64,000 nt of DNA, taken from positions 806,001 through 870,000 of the forward strand of contig NZ_CP167895.1 in the NCBI RefSeq assembly GCF_041504345.1, read 5' to 3'. The position numbers were made by a program, and so were the translations under genes. This document shows positions 47,161 through 56,310 of this stretch, piece after piece; within the stretch, counting starts at the first letter, position 1, and each line of letters opens with the position of its first letter. Below the pieces are notes generated by a model. The model was not told where the DNA came from. It did not search any database and saw only the letters and a program-made list of their open reading frames with translations. The DNA comes from Vibrio sp. BS-M-Sm-2 (lineage in GTDB: Bacteria > Pseudomonadota > Gammaproteobacteria > Enterobacterales > Vibrionaceae).

Positions 47161-49077
47161 ATGTTTAAAACTAACTCTCTGAGTATCAAGCAAAAAGTTG
47201 TACTTGGAATTACCTTCGCGGTTCTTGCATCAACAGTTATTGTCGGCGCGATGGCGCAACAGCAAGCAAGAGATGTACTAAGTCATCGATTGATCGATAT
47301 TGAACTTCCAGGAATGCTGGAGCGAATCAATGGTGAAATTGACCGAGAAGTCTCTCAGCTATTACTAGCGGCGGAGCAAATTGCTTCAAATGAATTTATT
47401 TCTGATGCTATCCAATCGACGGATCGCGATCCGGCACTAGAAAATAAACTGGTTAAACAGCTGAACAATGTTCGCAACCAATATCAGTTGAATGATGCCT
47501 CAGTGGCGAACCGTCAAACTGCATATTACTGGAACCAAAACGGATTCTTGCGTCAGCTAAACCAACAACAAGATGGTTGGTTCTTTGGCTTTACTCAATC
47601 TGGTCAGCCAACCATGGTGAGCATGTTCCAAGAAGCTAATGGCGAAGTGAAGATGTTTGCTAACTACCAACAGCCTTCTGGTTTGGCGATGTCAGGTCTA
47701 TCAAAGTCGATGGATGACATGGTTAACCTACTCAATGGTTTTAAGATTGAAAATACAGGCTTCGTATTCTTAACCGATAGCCAAGGTGATGTTCAAATTC
47801 ACCGTGAACGCTCACGCAGCGATTCTTCACTTCAACAACTTTACGGCCCTCAAGCAAGCCAGTTACTGAACAAGTCAGGCTTTAACCTAATTACTACTGA
47901 AAGCCAAGGCCAAGAGCTGTTTGTAGCGAGCTTGTATGTGTCCTCAATGGACTGGTTTGTTATTGGTGTTGTTCCAACTAATGAAGTATTTGCAGAGCTA
48001 GATGAGACAGCGCAAAAGATGCTGATCATGACTGCGGTTGTGGCGTTAGTCTTTATCCTAATGGGCGTAGTGCTAGCAAATAGCATCACCCAGCCGATTA
48101 AGCTGTTGGCTAAGCGTTTCGGTGACCTTGGCGAAGGTGATGGCGATCTAGCACAGCGTATCGAAGTGAAAGGCAACGATGAAATTGCACAGCTTTCAAA
48201 GGGCTTCAACGGATTCATTGAAAAGATTCACGAGTCGATGAAAGAGGTGTGTTCGACAAGCCAGGCGCTTCAAGTGGCAGCAGAGAGTGTTTCTAATAAA
48301 GCGCATATTACTCACGACAACAGCCAAGAACAGCGTGACCAAACGCTTCAAGTAGTTGCTGCAATCAACCAAATGGGTATGACAATCAGCGAGATTGCAT
48401 CGAACGCGGCAACCGCAGCAGAAACGGCAACTCAAGCTTCAGGTAATACGGAAGTAGGCCGTTCTGTGGTGAACAAAGCAAAAGACGCGATCAGTCGTTT
48501 GGCGCAAGATATTGAAAGCACGGGTCAGGTAGTAGAGCAACTGGCTTCTACAACTCAAGACATCGGTTCTATTCTGGGTGTTATTCGTGATATTTCAGAG
48601 CAAACTAACTTACTCGCATTGAACGCAGCGATTGAAGCAGCCCGAGCCGGTGAGCAAGGTCGTGGTTTTGCGGTTGTAGCTGATGAAGTACGTAACTTAG
48701 CAAGCCGTACTGCAGATTCAACGGAAGAAATTCAGAAGATGATCAACCAACTACAAAGCGATGCGAAAGATGCGGTAACGGCAATGAGTGCAGGTAAAGT
48801 GATTACTCTTGAAGGTGTATCAGCATCGGATGAAGCGGTAGACGTGCTGGGGGGTATTTCAGATCGTATCGTTGATATCACTGACCGTAACACACAAGTG
48901 GCAACGGCAACGGAAGAGCAATCAACCGTTGTTCACACCATCAACCAGAACATTGAAGAGATCAACGCGATTAATGAAGTGACAACGGGCACGGCTGAGC
49001 AACTTGCAGAGGCGAGCCAAGAGCTTCGAGACCTTTCTTCTCGCCTAGATAAGATGGTTGGTTCATTTAAGCTGTAG
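47161..49077 (+). CDS. Methyl-accepting chemotaxis protein with Cache-type sensor
   Basis: A 638-residue chemoreceptor. A membrane segment at residues 12-32 precedes a large periplasmic domain of about 245 residues with Cache-like features (TAYYWNQNGFLRQL, TGFVFLTDSQGDVQIHRERS). A second membrane segment lies near 280-303, then HAMP (ITQPIKLLAKRFGDLGEGDGDLA) and the signalling domain with tip sequence EQTNLLALNAAIEAARAGE near 480. It ends DKMVGSFKL. It is monocistronic, with a strong terminator at 49103. The ligand is unknown; double-Cache receptors of vibrios often sense amino acids or organic acids. Confidence 0.93.
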   Translation: MFKTNSLSIKQKVVLGITFAVLASTVIVGAMAQQQARDVLSHRLIDIELPGMLERINGEIDREVSQLLLAAEQIASNEFISDAIQSTDRDPALENKLVKQLNNVRNQYQLNDASVANRQTAYYWNQNGFLRQLNQQQDGWFFGFTQSGQPTMVSMFQEANGEVKMFANYQQPSGLAMSGLSKSMDDMVNLLNGFKIENTGFVFLTDSQGDVQIHRERSRSDSSLQQLYGPQASQLLNKSGFNLITTESQGQELFVASLYVSSMDWFVIGVVPTNEVFAELDETAQKMLIMTAVVALVFILMGVVLANSITQPIKLLAKRFGDLGEGDGDLAQRIEVKGNDEIAQLSKGFNGFIEKIHESMKEVCSTSQALQVAAESVSNKAHITHDNSQEQRDQTLQVVAAINQMGMTISEIASNAATAAETATQASGNTEVGRSVVNKAKDAISRLAQDIESTGQVVEQLASTTQDIGSILGVIRDISEQTNLLALNAAIEAARAGEQGRGFAVVADEVRNLASRTADSTEEIQKMINQLQSDAKDAVTAMSAGKVITLEGVSASDEAVDVLGGISDRIVDITDRNTQVATATEEQSTVVHTINQNIEEINAINEVTTGTAEQLAEASQELRDLSSRLDKMVGSFKL

Positions 49078-49102
49078 CATGGCTTAGAAAGGGACACAGA
49101 CG

Positions 49103-49140
49103 AAGAGCTGGATTCATTTAATCGTGAATCCAGCTCTTTT
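49103..49140 (+). terminator. Terminator after the Cache chemoreceptor
   Basis: AAGAGCTGGATTCA and TGAATCCAGCTCTT form a 14-bp stem with a 7-8-base loop, followed by TTTATTT. Confidence 0.92.
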
Positions 49141-49269
49141 TATTTAGGGGCTTGTTTTCTTCTAACTGGCCTTAGCTTGATCTGGTTTCGGGCTTTGCAC
49201 TTAATCGCTCTAGCATCACAGAGCGTAAATGAGTAAAATCTGGTTAGGTTTAATATTTAGGTAAGTATC

Positions 49270-49470
49270 ATGAGCGATTTTGAAAAAGAACTAGAGCAGA
49301 TGACTCAAGAGATGGGCGATGAGCCTGAGGTGAAACTGCCATCACTTGAAGAGCAAAAAGCAATTGTTGCTGAGTTCAAGCGACTAGAAGCGGAAGGCAA
49401 ACTAACACCAGAAGTGTTAGAAAAGCATTTTGGCCAGTTCAACAAAACAAGTGATACGCCAATCCATTAA
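49270..49470 (+). CDS. Small acidic protein, conserved-looking, unknown function
   Basis: A 66-residue, soluble, highly charged protein (many E, K, Q). It has a helical N-terminus (SDFEKELEQMTQEMGDE) and a second half SLEEQKAIVAEFKRLEAEGK followed by LTPEVLEKHFGQF. There is no signal peptide or cysteine. A GGTAAGTATC stretch gives a weak ribosome site. It has its own terminator downstream (49542). I recognise no domain, but codon use matches its neighbours and it is probably real. Confidence 0.7.
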   Translation: MSDFEKELEQMTQEMGDEPEVKLPSLEEQKAIVAEFKRLEAEGKLTPEVLEKHFGQFNKTSDTPIH

Positions 49471-49541
49471 GTTGATTTAGGCAGGTCTTTTGTCTGAAAG
49501 AAGTGATATTAGCGGTTGGGTTTATTGCCTGACTAACAGAT

Positions 49542-49571
49542 AAAGGTCTAGCAGTTGCTAGGCCTTTTTTA
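49542..49571 (+). terminator. Terminator after the 66-residue protein gene
   Basis: AAAGGTCTAGCA, GT loop, TGCTAGGCCTTTTTT. The stem is 11 bp with one mismatch and is followed by a T-run. Confidence 0.85.
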
Positions 49572-49641
49572 TTGCAGCTAGCTCAAGAAAAATGGTTGAT
49601 TCACGAACGATTCAATGTAAGTAAAATTGTCTCCAACACAT

Positions 49642-49672
49642 AAAAAATCCCCCTTACTGAGTAAGAGGGATT
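49642..49672 (-). terminator. Terminator of malK
   Basis: Read leftward, AATCCCTCTTACTCAGTAAG with GGGGGATT and TTTTTTATG forms a strong stem and U-tract. It lies about 37 bp after the malK stop. Confidence 0.9.
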
Positions 49673-49708
49673 CGATATGGGCAAGTTATATCCTAAAAGG
49701 CTAAGCGA

Positions 49709-50821
49709 TTAGTCTGTGCCATACTCTTTGTACAAACGACGACATGCGCGGCCATCGCTGTGGAATAGGTGACAACGGTGCGCTGGAATACCAATCGCCA
49801 ACTTGTCACCAGATTCGATTGTTAACGTGTCTGGCTGGCGATAGATAACGTCAGCATCGGCACTTTCAAGGTTTAGGTAAACCTGAGTTTCGTTACCTAG
49901 CTTCTCAACCATCATCACTTCAGCTTCAATTGTCGCGTCACCTGCTTCAGCAGACATCAAGTGTTCAGGGCGAATACCCAGCGACATACGATCGCCAGCA
50001 TTAACCGTCGTCCCGTCAACAGGAATCCAGAAAGTCATACCGTTAGAAAGCTGTACCAATACGCGCTCTGCTTCAGCTTGCTCAATGTGTACCGACATGA
50101 AGTTCATCTTCGGTGAACCAATAAAGCCAGCAACGAAACGGTTTTGAGGGTAGTGGTAAAGGTCAAGCGGCTTACCGACTTGAGATACATAACCACCATC
50201 AAGAACAACGATCTTATCCGCCATTGTCATCGCTTCCACTTGGTCGTGGGTAACGTAGATCATGGTACAACCCAGTTGACGCTGTAGCTTGGTGATTTGC
50301 GAACGCATTTGAACACGTAGTGCAGCATCTAGGTTTGATAGAGGCTCATCAAGTAGGAATACGTTTGGTTGAGAAACCAGAGTACGACCAATCGCAACAC
50401 GTTGACGCTGACCACCAGAAAGCGCTTTAGGTTGGCGCTCAAGAAGGTGACCAAGCTGAAGGATTTCTGCAGCATGTTCAACGCGTTTGTCGATCTCAGC
50501 TTTATTTGCGTTTGCTAGCTTCAGACCGAAAGACATGTTGTCGTATAGGTTAAGGTGAGGGTAAAGCGCGTATGATTGGAATACCATACCCACACCACGC
50601 TTTGACGGTTCAACGTCATTCATGCGCTGGTCGCCAATGTACAAATCACCAGACGTAATGTCTTCTAGACCTGCGATACAACGTAATAGCGTCGATTTAC
50701 CACAACCTGATGGTCCTACGAATACTACGAATTCACCTTCGTTGATGTCTAAGGTTACGTCCTTAGAAATCTGTACATCACCATATGATTTATAAACGTT
50801 TTTTAACGTGACACTCGCCAT
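49709..50821 (-). CDS. malK: Maltose/maltodextrin ABC transporter ATPase MalK
   Basis: A 370-residue cytoplasmic ATPase, energising MalFG. Walker A GPSGCGKSTLLRC near residue 37, signature LSGGQRQRVAIGR near 135 and Walker B VFLLDEPLSNLDA near 155 are intact, with a switch region IYVTHDQVEAMTMAD. A C-terminal regulatory TOBE-like domain (residues 240-370) is the part that in E. coli MalK binds MalT and IIA-Glc. It is divergent from malE across a 665-bp control region. The ATG sits at the standard MASVTLKNVYKSYG position. Confidence 0.96.
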   Translation of the reverse strand: MASVTLKNVYKSYGDVQISKDVTLDINEGEFVVFVGPSGCGKSTLLRCIAGLEDITSGDLYIGDQRMNDVEPSKRGVGMVFQSYALYPHLNLYDNMSFGLKLANANKAEIDKRVEHAAEILQLGHLLERQPKALSGGQRQRVAIGRTLVSQPNVFLLDEPLSNLDAALRVQMRSQITKLQRQLGCTMIYVTHDQVEAMTMADKIVVLDGGYVSQVGKPLDLYHYPQNRFVAGFIGSPKMNFMSVHIEQAEAERVLVQLSNGMTFWIPVDGTTVNAGDRMSLGIRPEHLMSAEAGDATIEAEVMMVEKLGNETQVYLNLESADADVIYRQPDTLTIESGDKLAIGIPAHRCHLFHSDGRACRRLYKEYGTD

Positions 50822-51486
50822 CTAGCTTGTCCTCGATCGATCAAATTTTAAGTTTTACTGCTTATCATTATAAGAAATTTTTGGGTCAGCAGTAACTGTA
50901 GGAATTGGTAAGTATTGAGTGAGTAAGAAAAAAGTGGGTGAGACTTGGCTTCTTTAACCAAGCCCACCCGTCATAGCCAAACTGATGCCCATTTCCCCCA
51001 CATCCAGCTAAACCTCCCCCGTGATTCAATCACAGATTTAGCTCGATGCTAATAATAAGACACCAGCGGGCAGTGAAGCCAACTAAATGAATAATGCGTC
51101 AACGCATAACACTTGCCGGTAAAGGGTTCTTACTATCCACTCTTGGATGAATGCAGTTTCGGTGAAATGGCGTAAGGGTACATCCTCCTAATGGAAAATT
51201 AACTAGGGGGAGTAGGAGGGGAGGAGTAGATATACAGGGTTATTAATAATTGGCGATCCAGTTCAAATAAATCCACCACATAACGGTGATGTTGATCACG
51301 ATGACTATGCGTTTTGTGATTGCAGTCTCTAATCTGACCGGATGGCGATCACGAATTTAAGCCATAATAGCTAGGGCGTAGTGGCTAGGATGATGAGCTA
51401 GGGTCTGTTTTCTCAGATCATAACCTCCGAAAACTGGCTCGTCTTGGTAGATGTGCCCTACGTATAAATATAAAAAGGATATTCAC
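50822..51486. promoter_or_regulatory. malK-malE divergent control region
   Basis: This 665-bp gap has no gene. MalT-type boxes: GGGGAGTAGG (51207-51216) and GGGGAGGAGT (51218-51227) are tandem, 11 bp apart, each one base off the consensus GGGGA(T/G)GAGG. A minus-strand AGGAGGATG lies at 51181-51189, and further minus-strand G-rich runs lie at 50995-51020 on the malK side. The arrangement resembles the E. coli malK-malE region with MalT sites on both sides and CRP between. Confidence 0.6.
51285..51300. promoter_or_regulatory. CRP site candidate upstream of malE
   Basis: GGTGATGTTGATCACG matches TGTGA-N6-TCACA at 8 of 10 positions and is itself nearly symmetric. It lies 187 bp before the malE start and 58 bp after the tandem MalT boxes. 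Confidence 0.45.
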
Positions 51487-52671
51487 ATGAAAAACGCTCT
51501 AAGCGCTGTAGCTCTAGGTACAATAGTTGCTCTGGGTTCTTTTGGTGCAAATGCTGCTATCGAAGAAGGACAACTAACAATCTGGGTAGGTGGTGACAAA
51601 GCTTATGAAGGCATGGCTGAAGTAGGTAAACGCTTCGAAGAAGATACTGGTGTTAAAGTAACCGTCGCTTTCCCTGACAAGCTAGAAGAGAAATTCCCTC
51701 AAGTAGCAGCAGCTGGCGATGGCCCAGATATGATCTTCTACGCACATGACCGTTTTGGCGGCTATGCAGAAGCGGGACTTCTTGTTGATATCAAACCTTC
51801 TAAAGAAACTAAAGAAGGTATCGTAGACTTCGCATGGGACGCTGTTTCATACGAAGGTAAAACAATCGCATACCCTGTAGCGGTTGAGTCAGTTTCTCTA
51901 ATTTATAACAAAGCGCTTGTTCCTAACCCGCCTAAGTCTTGGGAAGAAATCCCAGCACTTGATGCTGAACTTAAAAAAGATGGCAAAAAAGCGATCATGT
52001 GGCCTCTACGTGGCGGCGCTTACTTCACATGGCCTCTACTTGCAGCTGACGGCGGTTACGCATTCAAACAAACTGCAGAAGGTTACGACATTAAAGATGC
52101 GGGCGTAGCGACTGACGGTGTTCAGAAGTCTCTAGGTTTCATCGAGAAGATGGTACAAGACAAAGTTATCTCTGCAGACATGGATTACTCAGTTGCTGAG
52201 TCTGAATTTGTTGCGGGTAACGTTGCAATGACAATTAATGGTCCTTGGGGTTGGGAAAACATCAAGAAAGCCGGCGTAGATTACGGTGTAACAACTTTAC
52301 CTAAGTTCAACGGCAAAGCGTCTAAACCTTTCGTTGGTGTATGGGCGGGTGGTATCAGCACTGCGTCTCCAAACCGCGACCTAGCTGTTGAGTTCATGGA
52401 AAACTACTTACTAACAGATGAAGGTATGAAGAGCCTGAACGACGACAAGCCACTAGGCGCTGTTGCTCTTAACTCTTTCCAACGTCAACTAGACAGCGAT
52501 ACTCGTATTGCAGCAACAATGGACAACGCGATGAACGGTGAAATCATGCCTAACATCCCTCAGTTCACAACATTCTGGTACAGCATGGAAGAAGCGATCG
52601 GCAACGTAGTTGACGGCCGTCAATCAGTAGACCAAGCACTAAAAGCTGCTGAAGGTCGTATGGTTAAGTAA
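51487..52671 (+). CDS. malE: Periplasmic maltose/maltodextrin-binding protein MalE
   Basis: A 394-residue periplasmic binding protein with signal peptide MKNALSAVALGTIVALGSFG ending ANAA. It shows maltose-binding features: EEGQLTIWVGGDKAYEGMAE at the mature start, AGDGPDMIFYAHDRFGGYAE near 80 and NGPWGWENIKKAGVDYGV near 255. The ATG at 51487 has AAAAAGGAT 5 bases upstream; the in-frame sequence back to 51451 is not needed. It is the first gene of malEFG. Regular codon use suggests very high expression. Confidence 0.96.
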   Translation: MKNALSAVALGTIVALGSFGANAAIEEGQLTIWVGGDKAYEGMAEVGKRFEEDTGVKVTVAFPDKLEEKFPQVAAAGDGPDMIFYAHDRFGGYAEAGLLVDIKPSKETKEGIVDFAWDAVSYEGKTIAYPVAVESVSLIYNKALVPNPPKSWEEIPALDAELKKDGKKAIMWPLRGGAYFTWPLLAADGGYAFKQTAEGYDIKDAGVATDGVQKSLGFIEKMVQDKVISADMDYSVAESEFVAGNVAMTINGPWGWENIKKAGVDYGVTTLPKFNGKASKPFVGVWAGGISTASPNRDLAVEFMENYLLTDEGMKSLNDDKPLGAVALNSFQRQLDSDTRIAATMDNAMNGEIMPNIPQFTTFWYSMEEAIGNVVDGRQSVDQALKAAEGRMVK

Positions 52672-52752
52672 CACCCAGGCACTACCTTTTAAGGAGGGGG
52701 TAACCTCTCCTTACTTTTCTATTTTTTATCTATATCGCTAGCAGGTTCCTCT

Positions 52753-54324
52753 ATGCAGTCAGTTCAAGGTACAGATGCTATCCCAGCACCATCAAGCCTT
52801 CCAGGCAGTAAAAGCGTCTTCATCAAATGGGGGTTGCTTGGTAGCGTTGGCTTAATAAACGGCTACGCTACAATTCTAATGTATTCTCGCGGTGAGCTCG
52901 CTTTTGCGCTGCTTACAGTGATCTTAACGGCTTTGGCACTTTACATTTTTGGTAGTAAAAAAACTTACGCCCACCGTTATATTTACCCAGGTATTGCCGG
53001 AATGATCTTGTTCATTCTTTTCCCATTGGCATACACCGTAGGGCTTGCGTTTACTAACTACAGCGCGAAAAACCAGCTTTCTCTAGAGCGTACTCAAACC
53101 GTTCTTTTAGACCGTTCTTTCCAAAGCGGTGAGAGCTACCCATTTACTTTGTACAAGACAGATGACGGTCACCAGATCGTAGTAAAAGATGGCGACCAAC
53201 TGTTAGCAACTGACGTATTTTCTCTAGACAATATGACAGCAACAGAGATGGACCTATCTGTCATCGAGTCTGCGCAAGGTGAAAAAGAGAAGATCAAAGC
53301 GATCATCCAAAACCGAGCAGCGATCAGTGGTGTTGATTTCAATCTACCGGACGGTGGTGACATCCGCATGAGTGGCTTACGTAAGTTTGCTTCTGTTGCT
53401 CCGCTTTACACGCTACAAGACGATGAAGAAACGTTAATCAACAATGAAACGGGTGAAGTTCTCAAGCCAAACATGGATGTGGGTTTCTACCAGCCTGTTG
53501 ATGCAAACGGTGAGTTTACGGGTAATACCATCTCTCCAGGTTTCGTGGTTAGTATTGGTACGAATAACTTTGAGCGTGTATGGAAAGATGACGGCATTAA
53601 AGAACCGTTTATCAGCATCTTTATTTGGACGGTTATCTTCTCGGTATGTACTGTCGCGTTCACACTGGTTATCGGCCTTGTGCTTGCAAACATCGTACAG
53701 TGGGAAGAGCTGAAAGGTCGTTCTATCTATCGTGTTCTACTGATTCTGCCTTACGCCGTACCAGCATTCATCTCGATTCTTATCTTTAAGGGTCTATTCA
53801 ACCAAAGCTTTGGTGAGATCAACATGGTGCTCGAGAATATCTTCGGCTTAAGCCCAAACTGGTTCTCAGACCCGATTCTTGCGAAAACCATGGTGTTGAT
53901 GGTTAACACATGGCTAGGTTTCCCTTACATGATGATTCTGTGTATGGGCCTGCTTAAAGCGATTCCTGATGATTTATACGAAGCGTCAGCAATCGATGGT
54001 GCGAACTTCCTTGATAACTTTAAGCGCATTACGTTCCCATTGATGATTAAACCGCTTACACCGCTATTGATTGCAGCGTTTGCCTTTAACTTCAACAACT
54101 TCGTAATGATTCAACTATTGACGAACGGTGGCCCGAACATGATTGGTACTTCTGAACCAGCGGGTTACACAGACTTGCTTGTAAGCTACACGTACCGAAT
54201 TGCATTCGAAGGCGGCGGCGGTCAAGACTTCGGTCTAGCAAGTGCTATCGCAACGCTTATCTTCCTATTGGTTGGTGCACTAGCGTTACTAAACCTTCGT
54301 TTCACTAAACTGTCTCAAGATTAA
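52753..54324 (+). CDS. malF: Maltose ABC transporter permease MalF
   Basis: A 523-residue inner-membrane permease with eight membrane segments. The first three are N-terminal (about 25-45, 50-68 and 78-98). A large periplasmic loop (about residues 100-275), the MalF P2 region that contacts MalE, comes next. The EAA coupling motif is EASAIDGANFLDNFKRITFP near 415. The stop codon overlaps the ribosome site (TAAGGAG) of malG 11 bp later. Length and layout match E. coli MalF. Confidence 0.95.
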   Translation: MQSVQGTDAIPAPSSLPGSKSVFIKWGLLGSVGLINGYATILMYSRGELAFALLTVILTALALYIFGSKKTYAHRYIYPGIAGMILFILFPLAYTVGLAFTNYSAKNQLSLERTQTVLLDRSFQSGESYPFTLYKTDDGHQIVVKDGDQLLATDVFSLDNMTATEMDLSVIESAQGEKEKIKAIIQNRAAISGVDFNLPDGGDIRMSGLRKFASVAPLYTLQDDEETLINNETGEVLKPNMDVGFYQPVDANGEFTGNTISPGFVVSIGTNNFERVWKDDGIKEPFISIFIWTVIFSVCTVAFTLVIGLVLANIVQWEELKGRSIYRVLLILPYAVPAFISILIFKGLFNQSFGEINMVLENIFGLSPNWFSDPILAKTMVLMVNTWLGFPYMMILCMGLLKAIPDDLYEASAIDGANFLDNFKRITFPLMIKPLTPLLIAAFAFNFNNFVMIQLLTNGGPNMIGTSEPAGYTDLLVSYTYRIAFEGGGGQDFGLASAIATLIFLLVGALALLNLRFTKLSQD

Positions 54325-54335
54325 GGAGCACGACA

Positions 54336-55226
54336 ATGGCTATGGTACAAGGTAAAGGCCTTAAATACCGAGTGTGGGCAACGCATGCAGTGTTGTGGTG
54401 CTTTTTGGCAATGATTATCTTCCCACTACTGATGATTATCGCGATCTCATTCCGTGAAGGTAACTTCGCAACCGGTAGCTTGATTCCAGACAATCCATCA
54501 CTGGAGCACTGGAAGCTAGCATTGGGAATTTCAGTAACGAACGCAGATGGCTCGGTAACGCCACCTCCATTCCCTGTTCTAACTTGGTTATGGAACTCGG
54601 TTAAAGTAGCGGGTGTTACGTCTATTTTGATTGTGGCGTTGTCTACAACATCGGCTTACGCATTTGCTCGTATGCGCTTCAAAGGTAAAGAAACTATCTT
54701 GAAAGCGATGATGATTTTCCAAATGTTTCCAGCGGTACTTGCTCTAGTGGCTATCTACGCGCTGTTCGATAAACTTGGTCAATACATCCCGTTCTTAGGC
54801 TTGAACACGCATGGCGGTCTGATCTTCTCTTACCTGGGTGGTATTGCACTGCACGTTTGGACTATTAAAGGCTACTTTGAGACGATTGATAACTCTTTGG
54901 AAGAGGCGGCAGCACTGGATGGTGCAACGCCTTGGCAAGCATTCAGACTGGTTCTACTGCCATTGTCTGTGCCAATCCTAGCGGTTGTGTTTATCCTCTC
55001 TTTCATCGCGACAGTTGGTGAAGTGCCAGTAGCGTCTATCCTACTTACAGATGTGAACTCTTACACACTAGCAGTAGGTATGCAGCAATACCTATACCCT
55101 CAGAACTACCTATGGGGTGACTTTGCGGCAGCGGCTGTACTATCAGCACTTCCGATTACTATCGTGTTCTTACTTGCTCAACGTTGGTTAGTTGGCGGTT
55201 TGACGGCAGGTGGTGTAAAAGGATAA
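54336..55226 (+). CDS. malG: Maltose ABC transporter permease MalG
   Basis: A 296-residue permease with six membrane segments, partner of MalF in the MalFGK2 complex. The EAA motif EAAALDGATPWQAFRLVLLP is near 190-209. The C-terminus ends WLVGGLTAGGVKG, the tail that in E. coli MalG reaches into the MalE sugar site. A good ribosome site (AAGGAG, 8 bases upstream) supports the ATG. It is the last gene of malEFG here; lamB and malM do not follow. Confidence 0.95.
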   Translation: MAMVQGKGLKYRVWATHAVLWCFLAMIIFPLLMIIAISFREGNFATGSLIPDNPSLEHWKLALGISVTNADGSVTPPPFPVLTWLWNSVKVAGVTSILIVALSTTSAYAFARMRFKGKETILKAMMIFQMFPAVLALVAIYALFDKLGQYIPFLGLNTHGGLIFSYLGGIALHVWTIKGYFETIDNSLEEAAALDGATPWQAFRLVLLPLSVPILAVVFILSFIATVGEVPVASILLTDVNSYTLAVGMQQYLYPQNYLWGDFAAAAVLSALPITIVFLLAQRWLVGGLTAGGVKG

Positions 55227-55249
55227 GCTATACCCTATAAGAAAGAAAA

Positions 55250-55272
55250 AGAGCGACCGTTAGGTCGCTCTA
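55250..55272 (+). terminator. Hairpin after malG
   Basis: AGAGCGACC, GTTA loop, GGTCGCTCT, followed by ATATTGGCATTTTT. The T-run is delayed, so termination may be partial. Confidence 0.65.
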
Positions 55273-55810
55273 TATTGGCATTTTTATTACATCATTTGGT
55301 TTGGCCGCCGATCAGTAATAAAAATAACCCTCAGGTTACGCATAGCTGGCTACTAATCAGGTTCCTTACGCTATTAATGATTAGTGGTTTTTGTAACTCT
55401 AACCCAGGTATTTACTTGGGTTTTTTTATGCCTACTACTTTTTGTTTTTTGTGTCAGCGTTACTCGTCAACTCTTGTATTCATCACCGTTATTGTGCTGA
55501 TAAGCGCTTTAGTATTAAAAGCTTCGAGTCACTTCTCTTCTACGCTTTTCTTGACTCATTCCTCTTACTTGAAGGCATGAACGAGTCTCACAAATCAGAC
55601 ACTCAGTATAAGGGGCTGTCGATCTATTGATATATTGCTAATAATCCAATGCGTGATACTTCAATGATTTGTATGCAACGATTAGCCAGATTACACAGGA
55701 AATGTCTATAACGGCAGGCGACTGTTGATGTATCGCGAGTAATCATCACTGCCGGTTATTGATTTGCTTGGAAGCATGTTTCGATTTAAAGCTAAGAGGG
55801 AATCAGATGT
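55273..55810. other. Gap without a clear gene; contains a terminator-like stem and possible small RNA
   Basis: About 540 bp with no convincing protein gene. At 55402-55428 AACCCAGGTA, TT, TACTTGGGTT is followed by TTTTTT, a good Rho-independent terminator with one G-T pair but no gene ending there. Upstream, ACTAATCA (55352-55359) and TGATTAGT (55378-55385) could form a second stem. The combination is compatible with a short RNA ending near 55428. The remainder, 55430-55810, holds nothing I recognise. Confidence 0.4.
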
Positions 55811-55815
55811 TGGGA

Positions 55816-56088
55816 TTAGAATTCTCTACTAGAAGGAGCACAACCAAGATGCTGCAACAGCACATAGATGCTTTCTTGATCGAGTGCCACACGGCGAAAT
55901 AGATCCGCAAACGTCTGGTCACCGCCAAAACAAGTTTGGATGTAGTGGTTGATTTCATTGCTGTCGTAGCCTTCGACGTACAAAGTTCTAACCCATTGGT
56001 ACTCAACAGCCTTTAAATTGTTCAGTGTAGATTCGCTAAGAGTGGGGCGTGTGACGCTCAAGAGTGGCTCCGGGAAATTCAAATACAT
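55816..56088 (-). CDS. Small hypothetical protein
   Basis: A 90-residue soluble protein of mixed helical character (STLNNLKAVEYQWVRTLYVE, GYDSNEINHYIQTCFGGD, QESIYVLLQHLGCAPSS). No signal peptide and no known motif. The ATG lacks a good ribosome site, so the exact start is uncertain. Codon use resembles that of neighbouring genes and the frame is more protein-like than the overlapping alternatives. I do not recognise the family. Confidence 0.6.
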   Translation of the reverse strand: MYLNFPEPLLSVTRPTLSESTLNNLKAVEYQWVRTLYVEGYDSNEINHYIQTCFGGDQTFADLFRRVALDQESIYVLLQHLGCAPSSREF

Positions 56089-56310
56089 CCATTATGATTG
56101 GCGGTATTTAAACAGAGCAAAATGACGACTTTATTACAGTTAAAATAAATCCGAGAGACAGCTTCGATTCATTTCAACCTTTGGCTGGCTATCACGCTTT
56201 CATAGGCGTGCCTTGTATAGATACATAGAGCTAAGGGGTTAGATAAGCAAATGCCAAGCAGGTACTTGGCATAGTAATAAGGTTTTGTAAGGTAGAGCGG
56301 TTGGTGGGCT

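Noticed and set aside
51021..51036. CGTGATTCAATCACA as a CRP site upstream of malE/malK
   Set aside because: The half-sites are separated by five rather than six bases, so it does not fit the CRP spacing. It may still be a different palindromic site.
55275..55630. Small plus-strand reading frames downstream of malG
   Set aside because: No ribosome sites, overlap with terminator-like stems, and odd composition.
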